Source of the DNA: Polyangiaceae bacterium | GTDB taxonomy: Bacteria > Myxococcota_A > Polyangia > Polyangiales > Polyangiaceae | DNA length: 55,360 bases | Assembly: GCA_025937835.1 (NCBI GenBank) | Contig: JAICQO010000039.1 | Location: 1-55,360 of the forward strand | Direction of reading: 5' to 3' | Shown here: in pieces, positions 1-8,699 of the stretch | How the letters are laid out: each line of letters starts with the position of its first letter | Position numbering within the stretch: position 1 is the stretch's first letter | Notes under the pieces: generated by a model | What the model was told of the DNA's origin: nothing | The model's input: only the letters and a program-made list of their open reading frames with translations | The model's database searches: none | Made by a program: the position numbers and the translations under genes

Positions 1-993
1 ACGGCGGCTTTTCAGAGCATACAGCCGGAGAGCCTGGTGGGCGGCAATCTGGTGTTGGAACGGCACATGCCGCTCTACGGTCGCTCGCGGCGCCGCATCT
101 ACGTCACGAAGGTTCGCGGCGCGCACTTTCGTGAAGGCTTTCACGACTACGAGATCGTGACGGGCGGTCTTCAGGTACACCCCCGGCTGGTCGCCGGGGA
201 GCACCGCGGCGATTTCGTCGGTGAAGTCCACTCGAGCGGCCTGCCCAACCTAGACAAGATGCTGGCAGGTGGGCTGACAGCGGGCTCCACCACGCTGCTG
301 CTCGGGCCGGCCGGGGCGGGCAAGTCGACCGCCGCCATGCAGTTCGTGGTCCAGGCGCTGACGACGGGCAAGAAGAGCGCCGTCTACATCTTCGATGAGG
401 TGCTGCACACGCTGATCGAGCGCTCCGAGAAGCTCTGCCTCAAGAAGGACGGCGGCATTCGCGGATTTCTCGAGGAAGGGCGGCTGCACGTGCAGCAGGT
501 GGATCCTGCGGAGATGTCGCCCGGGGCGTTCGCGCACGAGGTGCGGCGCGCGGTCGAGGCCGGCGCGAAGGTGGTCGTGATCGACAGCCTGAACGGCTAC
601 CTCAACGCCATGCCGGAGGAGCGCTTTCTCACCACGCACCTCCACGAGTTGTTCGCTTACCTGAACCAGAATGGCGTCGTCACCATCATCGTCGTCGCGC
701 AGCACGGCATGATCACCTCGATCGGCACCGGAGGCGAAATCGACGTCAGTTACCTGGCCGACACGGTGTTGCTGTTCCGCTACTTCGAGGCCGCCGGCGA
801 AGTGCGTCAGGCCCTGAGCGTCTTCAAGAAGCGTACGGGGCCGCACGAGCGCAGCATCCGGCAGCTCTTCATCGAGGAGCACGGCATGACCGTGGGCGAG
901 CCGCTCCGCAATTTCCGCGGCGTGTTGACGGGCGTTCCGGAATACGAGGGCAGCGCCGCTCCCGCGCAGCCCGTCACTTTCCCCGAGCGGTGA
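1..993 (+). CDS. KaiC-like RecA-family ATPase, 5' truncated
   Basis: The frame is open from base 1, so the true start lies outside the window; a GTG at 37 is only the first possible start inside it. The first ~50 codons match the end of a KaiC-type domain (K-V-R-G-x-x-F-R-E-G-F-H-D-Y, then a V-T-G-G-L segment). A second RecA/KaiC domain follows, with Walker A GPAGAGKST near 305-331 and Walker B VVVIDSLNG near 574-600. This is the layout of two-domain KaiC-like ATPases, here used in signalling rather than proven circadian timing, since no kaiA or kaiB is present. The catalytic Glu pair of KaiC appears as Asp-Glu (F-D-E-V). The stop overlaps the start of the following histidine kinase (TGATG), so the two are probably cotranslated and functionally paired. 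Confidence 0.85.
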   Translation, partial: TAAFQSIQPESLVGGNLVLERHMPLYGRSRRRIYVTKVRGAHFREGFHDYEIVTGGLQVHPRLVAGEHRGDFVGEVHSSGLPNLDKMLAGGLTAGSTTLLLGPAGAGKSTAAMQFVVQALTTGKKSAVYIFDEVLHTLIERSEKLCLKKDGGIRGFLEEGRLHVQQVDPAEMSPGAFAHEVRRAVEAGAKVVVIDSLNGYLNAMPEERFLTTHLHELFAYLNQNGVVTIIVVAQHGMITSIGTGGEIDVSYLADTVLLFRYFEAAGEVRQALSVFKKRTGPHERSIRQLFIEEHGMTVGEPLRNFRGVLTGVPEYEGSAAPAQPVTFPER

Positions 994-2618
994 TGTCCAT
1001 TTCCACTCCGGACCAATGCGTGCTCGTGTTGATGCCCGGGGTGCGCGACGCCGAACGCGCAAGCCAGATGCTGAAGGAGGCGGGCATCGCCAGCAGGCCG
1101 TGCAGCCATCCGTCCGAGCTGTCTCGAGAGCTCTCCGGCGGCGCCGGTGCGCTGTTGCTCACCGAGGAAATCGTCCGCTCCGACGAGGCGGGCGAGATCG
1201 CGCGCGCGCTCCGCGCCCAGGAACCCTGGTCGCTGATTCCGCTCTTGCTTTTGGCGCGCGACGTCGGCCCTGCGAGCGTGAAGCGGACCGAGCTCGAGCA
1301 GTATCCCGGCGTCACGATGCTCGACAAGCCGGTGCGCGCCCGCGCGCTGATCGAAGCCGTGCAGTCCGCGCTCCGAGCCCGCGCCAATCAGCTCCAGGTT
1401 CGCGATCTGTTGCGGGAGCGCGAGCGGCAATCGGCCGAGCTCGCCGAGCAGGACGAGAAGTTGCGCGCGGCGCTGGTCACCCTCAGCAAACAGGCCGAGC
1501 AGCTCCGGCTGAGGGACAGCCTCAAAGATCGATTCCTCGCCACGCTCGCCCACGAACTCAGAAATCCGCTGGCTCCGATCACTTCGGGCCTTTCCGTGTT
1601 CGAGGCCTGCGCCGACTCGCGCTCGGAGCGCACGCTGGCCGTGATGCGCAGGCAGGTGAGCCACATGGTCCGGCTGATCGACGACTTGCTCGACGTCTCC
1701 CGAATAACGACCGGAAAGCTGGAGCTCAAGCCGGGCCGTTTCGAGCTCCGGAGCGCGATCGAGGCCGCCGTGGACAGCTCGATGCCGGCTTTCAACCGCG
1801 GCGACCACGCGCTCCAGGTCGACCTGCCCGAGGAAGCGCTCTACCTCGTCGGCGATCAGACCCGCGTGGCGCAGGTCCTGAGTAACCTGCTCAACAACGC
1901 CAGCAAGTACACGCCGCAGGGCGGACGTATCGAGCTTCGGGTACGCAAGGAGGGGGCAGAGCTCGTGATCACCGTGCGCGACGACGGCGTCGGCATCCCT
2001 CCGGATCGGCTCGAGGAGGTGTTCGAAATGTTCGCGCAGATCGAGCAACCGAGCGACCGTTCGCAGGGCGGGCTCGGCATCGGCCTCGCGCTCGTGCGCC
2101 GCCTGGTAGAGATGCACGGGGGCAGCGTCGTGGCCTCGAGCGAAGGCCGGGGTAAGGGCAGCACGTTCACGGTACGCCTGCCCGCCGAGGAGGCCGCGGC
2201 GGAGGTCGACCCGAGCTCCGAAAAGGCGCCGCTCAGCGTGATAACCGGAAGGCGTCGGGTGCTGGTGGTCGATGACAACGAGGACGCGCGAGAGTTGCTC
2301 GCGGTCATGCTCGAGCAGGCAGGCTACGAAACGTCGACTGCCGAGGACGGCCCGAGCGCTCTCGAGACCGCTGCCGCAAACAGCCCGAACATCGTGATCC
2401 TCGACATTGGCCTACCCGGCATGAGCGGGTACGAAGTAGCCGCCAGCCTGAGACGCATCCCGAACCTGGCGAAGACGGCCATCATCGCCCTGAGCGGCTG
2501 GGGCTCGCCCGAGGACAAGCGCCGCGCCCTCGATGCGGGCTTCGACGTGCATTTGACGAAGCCCGTCTTCGCAGAGGAGCTCGGGCGCGCGCTGCAGTCG
2601 CTGGATCACGTGAACTGA
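993..2618 (+). CDS. Hybrid sensor histidine kinase with C-terminal receiver
   Basis: 541 residues from ATG 993, which overlaps the stop of the KaiC-like gene; a GTG at 990 adds one residue. Order of domains: receiver-like segment (residues ~8-130) that keeps the L-D-K-P-V end but shows no phospho-acceptor Asp where one is expected; a charged coiled coil (~135-178); HisKA with phospho-acceptor His in AHELRNPLAP (~187); HATPase_c with N box LNNASKY (~302) and DDGVGI; and a complete receiver with Asp in LDIGLPGMSG (~471) and Lys in LTKPV (~523). There are no membrane segments, so it is cytosolic and probably takes its input from the KaiC-like partner or the pseudo-receiver. The phosphoryl group likely moves from His to the C-terminal receiver and then to an unlinked output protein. 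Confidence 0.9.
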   Translation: MSISTPDQCVLVLMPGVRDAERASQMLKEAGIASRPCSHPSELSRELSGGAGALLLTEEIVRSDEAGEIARALRAQEPWSLIPLLLLARDVGPASVKRTELEQYPGVTMLDKPVRARALIEAVQSALRARANQLQVRDLLRERERQSAELAEQDEKLRAALVTLSKQAEQLRLRDSLKDRFLATLAHELRNPLAPITSGLSVFEACADSRSERTLAVMRRQVSHMVRLIDDLLDVSRITTGKLELKPGRFELRSAIEAAVDSSMPAFNRGDHALQVDLPEEALYLVGDQTRVAQVLSNLLNNASKYTPQGGRIELRVRKEGAELVITVRDDGVGIPPDRLEEVFEMFAQIEQPSDRSQGGLGIGLALVRRLVEMHGGSVVASSEGRGKGSTFTVRLPAEEAAAEVDPSSEKAPLSVITGRRRVLVVDDNEDARELLAVMLEQAGYETSTAEDGPSALETAAANSPNIVILDIGLPGMSGYEVAASLRRIPNLAKTAIIALSGWGSPEDKRRALDAGFDVHLTKPVFAEELGRALQSLDHVN

Positions 2619-2634
2619 GCGCGCTCCGCGAGCG

Positions 2635-3279
2635 TCAGCGGACGTCGGAGTCCTCGGCGCTCGAACGTGTCGTGTTCGCGGCTCCAGGCCGCGGGATGAA
2701 GGTGATGTTCCCGCTGCTCTCCAGTACCGCCCACTCCACGTCTTGCAGCCGGGCGAGCCCCTGTTTTCGCATTTCGGAGAGCAGCTCGTCGGGCAAGATG
2801 CGCTCGACGTTGAACGCCTTTTCGATGATGCGACCGTGCGCGACGAGGATCGTCGGCTCTGCCTCGACGGCTCGTTCGAACCATCGAAAACGGTGGGCCA
2901 GGACCGAGCTCGCCACGACCAGCAAGAGCAGTGTGCTGAGGCCCGCGAGACCGTCGACCAGCGCCCCTTGCCCCTGGAGCGTGTTGGACAACACCTCTGG
3001 AATCAGCATCAAGGTCACGAGCTCGAAGGGGGAGAGCCTCCCGAGCTCGCGTTTGCCGAGGATTCGGAACGCCGCCATCAGCACCACGAACACGGTCAGC
3101 ACGTGGATCGCGCTGTTCGCGCCGTCCTTCGTTCCGAGCAGCCCCGTCGCCACCGCAATCGGCAGCGCGGCCGTCAGTACGAGAACCGTCGCGACGTGCT
3201 TGGGCGCGCCGACGCGGCGCTTGATTTTCGGCGCAGGAAAGACCTGTTCGGTGTCCATTTGTCCCGATGGAGAACGCAA
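2635..3279 (-). CDS. DUF421/YetF-family membrane protein
   Basis: 214 residues from the start at 3279; the Met eight codons in (3258) is an equally good start. Three hydrophobic segments occupy about residues 28-48, 58-76 and 103-125. They are followed by the cytoplasmic DUF421 domain, whose typical phrases are visible: R-I-L-G-K-R-E-L-G-R-L-S-P-F-E-L-V after TM2, and I-I-E-K-A-F-N-V-E-R-I and E-W-A-V-L-E-S-S-G in the soluble part. The family sits in the inner membrane of many bacteria and has no firmly assigned biochemical role. It lies 51 bp downstream of the response regulator on the same strand and converges on the hybrid kinase with a 16-bp gap. Confidence 0.85.
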   Translation of the reverse strand: MRSPSGQMDTEQVFPAPKIKRRVGAPKHVATVLVLTAALPIAVATGLLGTKDGANSAIHVLTVFVVLMAAFRILGKRELGRLSPFELVTLMLIPEVLSNTLQGQGALVDGLAGLSTLLLLVVASSVLAHRFRWFERAVEAEPTILVAHGRIIEKAFNVERILPDELLSEMRKQGLARLQDVEWAVLESSGNITFIPRPGAANTTRSSAEDSDVR

Positions 3280-3330
3280 TATGCGTGCTTCTGCGGTCGG
3301 AGCCAGCGCGCCCGGCGGGCGCTCTTGCTC

Positions 3331-3696
3331 CTACGCAGCGCGCTTCATGCTCTCGAGACGGCCGAGAAACGCGGCGCGCGTGAACGGCTTTTGAATGACG
3401 TCGACGTTCCCGAGCGCTGCGACGGCCGGTCCCCAGTCGGCGGCCGGCGCCGCGGTGATCAACAGCGCGGGAAGGCTCGGATCGGCCTTGCGGAGCTCCC
3501 GAATCACATCGATGCCGGTGACGTCGTGCGAGAGCAAGAAGTCGGTCACGAGCAGGGTCGGACGGAACAGCTTGCCGAGCGAGACAGCCGCCTTGGCAGT
3601 GTTCGCCGTGCGCACGTCACACCCTTGATCGACGATCATCCAATATAGGATCTCGAGCTCGTCGAGCTCGTCTTCAACCAGGAGCACGCGCTCCAT
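3331..3696 (-). CDS. Single-domain response regulator (CheY-like)
   Basis: 121 residues, one receiver domain and no output domain. The ATG at 3696 was chosen because a strong GGAGG lies just upstream and the protein then begins at the first beta strand (ERVLLVEDE). The acidic pocket is E8/D9-type, the phospho-acceptor is D52 in VTDFL, the conserved Thr is T81 in LLITA, and the Lys is K103 in IQKPF. It probably receives phosphate from one of the nearby kinases, such as the hybrid kinase encoded convergently, and acts by protein contact. The start overlaps the end of the upstream small gene by 23 bp, which suggests translational coupling. Confidence 0.88.
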   Translation of the reverse strand: MERVLLVEDELDELEILYWMIVDQGCDVRTANTAKAAVSLGKLFRPTLLVTDFLLSHDVTGIDVIRELRKADPSLPALLITAAPAADWGPAVAALGNVDVIQKPFTRAAFLGRLESMKRAA

Positions 3697-3994
3697 TGTT
3701 TTCCTCCTTGTGGTCTGCGGATTGGGTCCCCTGGTGCTTCGTCCAGAGCTCGAGCACCTGGGCGTCCTCGACAATGCCCGCTTCGACGGTGCCGCTCTCC
3801 GGCGGCACGCCGAGCTGCGGGCCGAAAATTTCGTACCTTCTCGGGGAGTTCTGCTGATCGAGCGGCTTACCCTCGAGCTGAACGGCTCCCATGACCTCTC
3901 CGGTCTGGTCGTTCAGGATTACCCAGGTCGCCGCGTCCGTGGTCGCGTTCCACGTTACTTTTAGAACCACCTTCGACTCCAGTGTCGGCAACAT
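3674..3994 (-). CDS. Small protein of unknown function upstream of the response regulator
   Basis: About 106 residues from ATG 3994; an in-frame start at 4018 adds eight. I do not recognise a family. The sequence reads as a small soluble beta-rich domain (V-V-L-K-V-T-W-N..., A-T-W-V-I-L-N-D, G-A-V-Q-L-E-G) with a charged tail. It overlaps the response regulator start by 23 bp on the same strand and starts about 190 bp from the divergent catalase start, so a shared divergent promoter region is likely. It is called a gene because of composition and operon position only. Confidence 0.5.
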   Translation of the reverse strand: MLPTLESKVVLKVTWNATTDAATWVILNDQTGEVMGAVQLEGKPLDQQNSPRRYEIFGPQLGVPPESGTVEAGIVEDAQVLELWTKHQGTQSADHKEENNGARAPG

Positions 3995-4185
3995 CCGACG
4001 TAAAGACGGGTTCTGCAACTGGCGGTTTCACCCTTCGAGTATTCGTCGCGCCGGGCGGCAAGCCTGCCCCGCGTAGCTCGGTACACGTGGCAAGAGCGCC
4101 TGTTCACTCAGCAGCCTCTCTTCGGTTTTCAGACGGATCTGCAGCCCCGCACCTGGCTCGAATGTTGCGTATGGCGCGGGCCAAT

Positions 4186-6618
4186 ATGGGTACCAAGAAG
4201 TCTGCTCCTTCGCCGCGCACCCGAAAGCCATCCCGAGCTGGAGGCGAAACCGCAACGAGCGCGCGATCGACCGTGAGTGGGCCGGCCAGAGCGCGGCGCG
4301 ACGACCGCTACCGCGACGCGCTGGTCCAGAAGCTCGAGGGAACGCAGACCCTCGCCGCGGCCATGCCGTTCAACGCCAACAAGGCCGCGGAGCATGGCAA
4401 CGCCGCGCTGAAGCCACCCCGGGGGGTGACCGCGAAACCTGCCTCGACCAGCGTGACGGGCAGCACGCTGAGCGAGACGATCCCGTCCGACAAGGCCGGC
4501 GCCGGCAAGCCGAACCTCGGCCTGAACCCCGGAAATTTACCTCTGGATCGCGTCCGCACCGACGCCAGCGACCGCGTGCTGACGACGAACCAGGGCGTGC
4601 CGGTCAGCGACAACCAGAACTCGCTGAAGGCTGGGCTGCGCGGGCCGGCGTTGCTCGAGGATTTCATCCTTCGAGAGAAGATCACCCACTTCGATCACGA
4701 GCGCATCCCGGAGCGCATCGTCCACGCCCGCGGTTCTGCCGCGCATGGATTCTTCGAGTGCTACGAGTCGCTGTCGAACGTCACGCGCGCCTCGCTGTTC
4801 GCCGAGGCGGGCAAGCGCACGCCGGTGTTCGTGCGGTTCTCGACCGTGATCGGCGAGCGCGGTTCCCCCGATACGCCGCGCGACGTGCGTGGCTTCGCGG
4901 TCAAGTTCTACACGGACGAGGGCAACTGGGATCTGGTCGGCAACAACATCCCCGTGTTCTTCATTCAAGACGGCATGAAGTTTCCGGACCTGGTGCACGC
5001 CGCCAAGCCGGAGCCCCATTTCGCGATGCCGCAAGCCTCCACGGCCCACGACACCTTCTGGGACTTCGTGTCGCTGATGCCCGAGTCGACTCACATGCTG
5101 ATGTGGGCGATGTCGGATCGGACGCTACCGCGGAGTTACCGCATGATGCAGGGCTTCGGGGTGCACACGTTCCGATTCGTGAACGCCCAGGGCAAATCCA
5201 CGTTCGTGAAGTTCCACTGGCGGCCGCTGCTCGGCACGCACTCGCTCGACTGGGACGAATCACTCAAGATTTGCGGCGCGGATCCGGATTTTCATCGCCG
5301 CGACCTGTGGGAAGCCATCGAGTCCGGGGCCTTTCCCGAGTACGAGCTCGGGGTGCAGCTGTTCTCGGAGCGCGACGCGGAGCGCTTCAGCTTCGACGTG
5401 TTGGATTCGACCAAGATCGTTCCCGAAGAGCTGGTACCGGTAAAGCCGATCGGGCGGATGGTCCTGAACCGCAACCCCGACAACTTCTTCGCAGAGACGG
5501 AGCAGGTCGCGTTCTGCGCCGCGCACATCGTGCCAGGGCTCGACTTTTCGAACGACCCGCTGCTTGCCGCGCGCATCCACTCCTACGTGGATACGCAGAT
5601 TTCGCGGCTCGGCGGGCCGAACTTTCACGAGATCCCGATCAACGCCCCGATCGCTCAGGTGCACAACAACCAGCGCGAGGGTATGCACCGGCAGGCGATC
5701 CACCGCGGTCGCGTCGCTTACGAGCCGAACTCGCTGGGCGGCGGGTGCCCGTTCCAGGCGGGCACGGCCGGCTTCACCTCGTTTCGTGAGCCGGTGGAGG
5801 ACGAGGCCGCCAAGGTGCGCGGCAAGCCCGAGCGCTTCGCCGACCACTACACGCAGGCCACGCTGTTCTATCGCAGTCAGACGCCGATCGAGCAGGCGCA
5901 CATCCTCCGCGGGTTTCGCTTCGAGCTGACCAAGGTTCAAGTCCCCGCCGTTCGCGAGCGGGTCGTGGCGATGCTGGCCAACGTCGACACCGAGCTGGCT
6001 CGGCAACTGGCCGCGGAGCTCGGCATGGACATGCCAAAACCACTGCCGAAGCTGCTTCGGACTCCCGTCAAGCCGGAGGTCGAGCGTTCCCCGGCGTTGT
6101 CGCTGTTCGCTCGCCCCGGCAACGGCAGCATCGCGACGCGCAAGATTGCGATTTTCGTCGCCGACGGCGTGGACGGCGAGGCGGCACGAACGCTCCACGC
6201 GGGCCTCCTTTCGCAGGGCGCCGTGCCCCGCTACGTGGGGCCGCGCCTCGGAGCGGTCGAGACGGAACAGGGCGACGAGCTCGAGGTGGAGGTGACGTTC
6301 GAAGCCATGCCGTCCGTGCTGTTCGACGCCATGGCCGCCCCCGGCGGCAAGGAAGCCACCGAGATCCTCGGCAACGTCGGCCACGCGCTCGAGTTCATCA
6401 AGGACCAGTACCGACACGCCAAGCCGATCCTGGCTCTCGGCGCCGGCGCCGATCTGGTCGAGGGCGCGGGCGCCGCGGCGTTCCTCGAGTCAGGCAAGCC
6501 CGATCCGGGCGTGCTCGTCGAGAAGCCGGGCAGCGCGCAGCAGGCCTTACCCCGCTTCATCGAGGCGATCGCGAAGCACCGCCACCACGATCGCGAAATG
6601 GACCCACCGCCCGTCTAG
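4186..6618 (+). CDS. katE: Large-subunit monofunctional catalase (HPII/KatE type)
   Basis: 810 residues from ATG 4186; the frame is open further upstream but that part is not catalase-like. It disproportionates hydrogen peroxide to water and oxygen using heme. Seen: a basic low-complexity N-terminus; distal His in [13 protein letters not shown] (~H180); the GNNIPVFF asparagine (~N253); the proximal heme Tyr in [12 protein letters not shown] (~Y467); and a C-terminal flavodoxin/DJ-1-like domain (from ~[13 protein letters not shown] at nt ~6139) that marks large-subunit catalases. The length is slightly above the ~750 residues usual for HPII because of the N-terminal extension. A ferritin-like gene follows 36 bp later, a pairing that limits both peroxide and free iron. 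An inverted repeat spans the stop codon. Confidence 0.95.
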   Translation: MGTKKSAPSPRTRKPSRAGGETATSARSTVSGPARARRDDRYRDALVQKLEGTQTLAAAMPFNANKAAEHGNAALKPPRGVTAKPASTSVTGSTLSETIPSDKAGAGKPNLGLNPGNLPLDRVRTDASDRVLTTNQGVPVSDNQNSLKAGLRGPALLEDFILREKITHFDHERIPERIVHARGSAAHGFFECYESLSNVTRASLFAEAGKRTPVFVRFSTVIGERGSPDTPRDVRGFAVKFYTDEGNWDLVGNNIPVFFIQDGMKFPDLVHAAKPEPHFAMPQASTAHDTFWDFVSLMPESTHMLMWAMSDRTLPRSYRMMQGFGVHTFRFVNAQGKSTFVKFHWRPLLGTHSLDWDESLKICGADPDFHRRDLWEAIESGAFPEYELGVQLFSERDAERFSFDVLDSTKIVPEELVPVKPIGRMVLNRNPDNFFAETEQVAFCAAHIVPGLDFSNDPLLAARIHSYVDTQISRLGGPNFHEIPINAPIAQVHNNQREGMHRQAIHRGRVAYEPNSLGGGCPFQAGTAGFTSFREPVEDEAAKVRGKPERFADHYTQATLFYRSQTPIEQAHILRGFRFELTKVQVPAVRERVVAMLANVDTELARQLAAELGMDMPKPLPKLLRTPVKPEVERSPALSLFARPGNGSIATRKIAIFVADGVDGEAARTLHAGLLSQGAVPRYVGPRLGAVETEQGDELEVEVTFEAMPSVLFDAMAAPGGKEATEILGNVGHALEFIKDQYRHAKPILALGAGADLVEGAGAAAFLESGKPDPGVLVEKPGSAQQALPRFIEAIAKHRHHDREMDPPPV

Positions 6619-6639
6619 GCAAAAGGCTCGCCCTAGACG
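6612..6639 (+). promoter_or_regulatory. Intercistronic hairpin over the katE stop codon
   Basis: Perfect 8-bp inverted repeat CGTCTAGG (6612-6619) / CCTAGACG (6632-6639) with a 12-base loop. It contains the katE stop codon and lies just upstream of the ferritin-like gene. No T-run follows, so it is more likely an mRNA-stability or partial-attenuation element than a full terminator. Function is inferred from structure only. Confidence 0.4.
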
Positions 6640-6654
6640 AACAACAGGTAAGAC

Positions 6655-7248
6655 ATGAACAACCATCGAATCGAAGAGCTCGTGCTGCAGTCGCTCGAGC
6701 ACGAAATGGGCGGAGTCAAGGTCTACGAGACCGCGGTGAAATGCGCGCGGAACCAGGACCTGCGCAAAGAGTGGAAGCAGTACCTCGAGCAGACGCGCAC
6801 GCACGTGGCCGCGCTAGAAGCGGTGTGCAAAGCCCTGCGGCTGGACCCGAAGCGCGAGACCAACGGGCGGAAAATCGTTCGCCACCTGGGCGCCTCGCTG
6901 GTCGAGGCCATGAAGCTCGCGCTCTCGGGGGACGACGCCGACGCGGCCGAAATCGTCGCCAGCGAATGCGTGGTCCTGGCGGAAACCAAGGACCACCTGG
7001 ACTGGACGCTGATCGGCAAGTGCGCGGAGCACCTGGAAGGCGCAGAAGCCGAGGCGCTGCGAGCGGCCTACGAGCAGATCGAAGACCAGGAAGACGAGCA
7101 CCTCTATCACACCAAGGGATGGTGCCGCGAGCTCTGGATCGCGGCGCTCGGCATGAACGCCGTGCTCCCGCCGATCGAGGAACGTCAGAAGGTGAGGACC
7201 GCGATGGGCGCCGCGCGCGCCGAGCTCGCCTCCGAAAAGGCGCGCTAA
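6655..7248 (+). CDS. Ferritin-like diiron protein
   Basis: 197 residues, almost entirely helical. Glu and His residues sit at ferritin-like spacings: L-E-H-E-M-G near residue 14, H-V-A-A-L-E near 51, A-E-T-K-D-H near 113 and D-Q-E-D-E-H near 144. This fits a four-helix bundle of the ferritin-like superfamily that could bind a diiron centre. It follows katE on the same strand, so a role in iron storage or peroxide protection during oxidative stress is likely. The stop codon overlaps that of the convergent FAD oxidoreductase gene by 4 bp. The exact subfamily was not resolved. Confidence 0.75.
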   Translation: MNNHRIEELVLQSLEHEMGGVKVYETAVKCARNQDLRKEWKQYLEQTRTHVAALEAVCKALRLDPKRETNGRKIVRHLGASLVEAMKLALSGDDADAAEIVASECVVLAETKDHLDWTLIGKCAEHLEGAEAEALRAAYEQIEDQEDEHLYHTKGWCRELWIAALGMNAVLPPIEERQKVRTAMGAARAELASEKAR

Positions 7249-8690
7249 CCACCGAAGACGTTGCGCAAAGCGCTGCGCGCTGCCCAGTAGCCGCACATGC
7301 CGTGCACGCCGCCACCCGGGGGGGTGGAGGACGAGCACAGAAACAGATCCGGCGCAGGGGTCGCGTACGGATCGGCGCGCACGAGCGGGCGAAAGAACAG
7401 CTGGGTCAGGCTGGCCATGCCGCCGTTGATGTCGCCGCCGATGTAGTTCGGGTTGTACTGCTCGAGGGCTCGCGCGCTCTTGACCGCCCGCGCCAGGATC
7501 CGTTTCTGAAAGCCTGGAGCGGCGCGCTCCACCTGCGCTTCGATGGCTTCCGTCGCGTCGACCGCGGAGCCGTGCGGCACGTGGCAGTACCCCCACGCCA
7601 GGTGTTTGCCAGCCGGCGCGCGCGTTTCGTCGAACAGGGAAGGCTGAGTCAGGATCACGAACGGGGCCTCGGCCAGGGAGTCCGCGTGCGCCAGCGCTTC
7701 GGCTCGCGCGACCTCCTCCAGGCTGCCCGAGAGGTGGACGGTCGCCGAGCGGGAGCAGGCCGGATCGGTCCAGGGAATGGGAGCGTCGAGCGCCCAGTCC
7801 ACCTTGAAGACGCCCGGGCCGTAGCGAAAGCGCTTCAGGGCCGTGCGGTAGCTGTCGGGCAGGCGCGCGCCCGCGATGTCGCACAACGCGCTCGGGCTCG
7901 TGTCGAACAAGTAGGCCCGGGCCGGCGGCAGTTGCTCGAGCGCTCGGACCTCGAAATCCACGACGATTTCCCCGCCGAGATCGACGAGTAGACCCGCGAG
8001 CGCGGCGCTGATCGAGCGCGAGCCGCCGCGTGCGATGGGCCATCCCACGGCGTGGCCGGCGGCTCCGAGCAGCAACGCGATCGAGCCGGTGGCCAGGCGA
8101 TCGAGCGGCAGCATGGCGTGAGCTGCAATGCCGGCCAGCACCGCCTGCGGCTCTTCACCGCGAAACCGCGAACGCGCCAGACCCTCGAACGAGCGCAGCG
8201 CGGGCAGACCGAAGCGGGCGAGCAACGCGGGATGCTCGGGAACGCGCAGCGGGCCGAGGATCGCCTCCAAGAGCGCGTCGAAGCTCGAAACGAAGGGCTG
8301 GAACAAACGTCGGTAGGCGTCGCCGTCCCGCCCGAAGGACGCAGCCGTCGCGTCCAGGGAGTGCTCGAGGGTCACCACGCGATCGGAGTCGAGGACATGC
8401 GCAACCGGGGTCGGAGGCTCGACCCAGGACAGCCCGTACCGCTCGAGCGACAAGCGCCGGAAAAACGGGGACGCCAGAGCCAGCGGGTGCACGGAGGAGC
8501 ACACGTCGTGGAAAAAGCCTGGAAGCGTCAGCTCCTCGGTGCGCGTGCCGCCGCCGATCGTGGAGTGCGCCTCGACCACCAGCACCGAGATACCGGTCTT
8601 CGCCAGCGCGACAGCCGCCGCCAAGCCGTTCGGCCCGCTTCCGACGACGACCGCGCCGTAGCTCGAACGACGGAACGGAGAGCGACTCAA
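7245..8690 (-). CDS. FAD-dependent oxidoreductase, phytoene-desaturase-like
   Basis: 481 residues. The N-terminal dinucleotide fold shows GSGPNGLAAAVALA (residues ~18-31), then an acidic residue ending strand two (VVEA) and G-G-G-T-R-T. The C-terminal motif T-P-P-G-G-G-V-H-G-M-C-G-Y closes the FAD site. This is the CrtI/PYROXD2-like branch of FAD amine-oxidase-fold enzymes. The substrate is unknown; no crtB, crtE or other carotenoid gene is in the window, so carotenoid desaturation is not supported here. It starts 9 bp after the SDR gene on the same strand, so the two probably share an mRNA and may act on the same metabolite. Confidence 0.85.
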   Translation of the reverse strand: MSRSPFRRSSYGAVVVGSGPNGLAAAVALAKTGISVLVVEAHSTIGGGTRTEELTLPGFFHDVCSSVHPLALASPFFRRLSLERYGLSWVEPPTPVAHVLDSDRVVTLEHSLDATAASFGRDGDAYRRLFQPFVSSFDALLEAILGPLRVPEHPALLARFGLPALRSFEGLARSRFRGEEPQAVLAGIAAHAMLPLDRLATGSIALLLGAAGHAVGWPIARGGSRSISAALAGLLVDLGGEIVVDFEVRALEQLPPARAYLFDTSPSALCDIAGARLPDSYRTALKRFRYGPGVFKVDWALDAPIPWTDPACSRSATVHLSGSLEEVARAEALAHADSLAEAPFVILTQPSLFDETRAPAGKHLAWGYCHVPHGSAVDATEAIEAQVERAAPGFQKRILARAVKSARALEQYNPNYIGGDINGGMASLTQLFFRPLVRADPYATPAPDLFLCSSSTPPGGGVHGMCGYWAARSALRNVFGG

Positions 8691-8699
8691 GCGCGGATC

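Noticed and set aside
7245-8690. Carotenoid biosynthesis gene
   Set aside because: Only CrtI-like motifs are present; no phytoene synthase or GGPP synthase occurs in the window.
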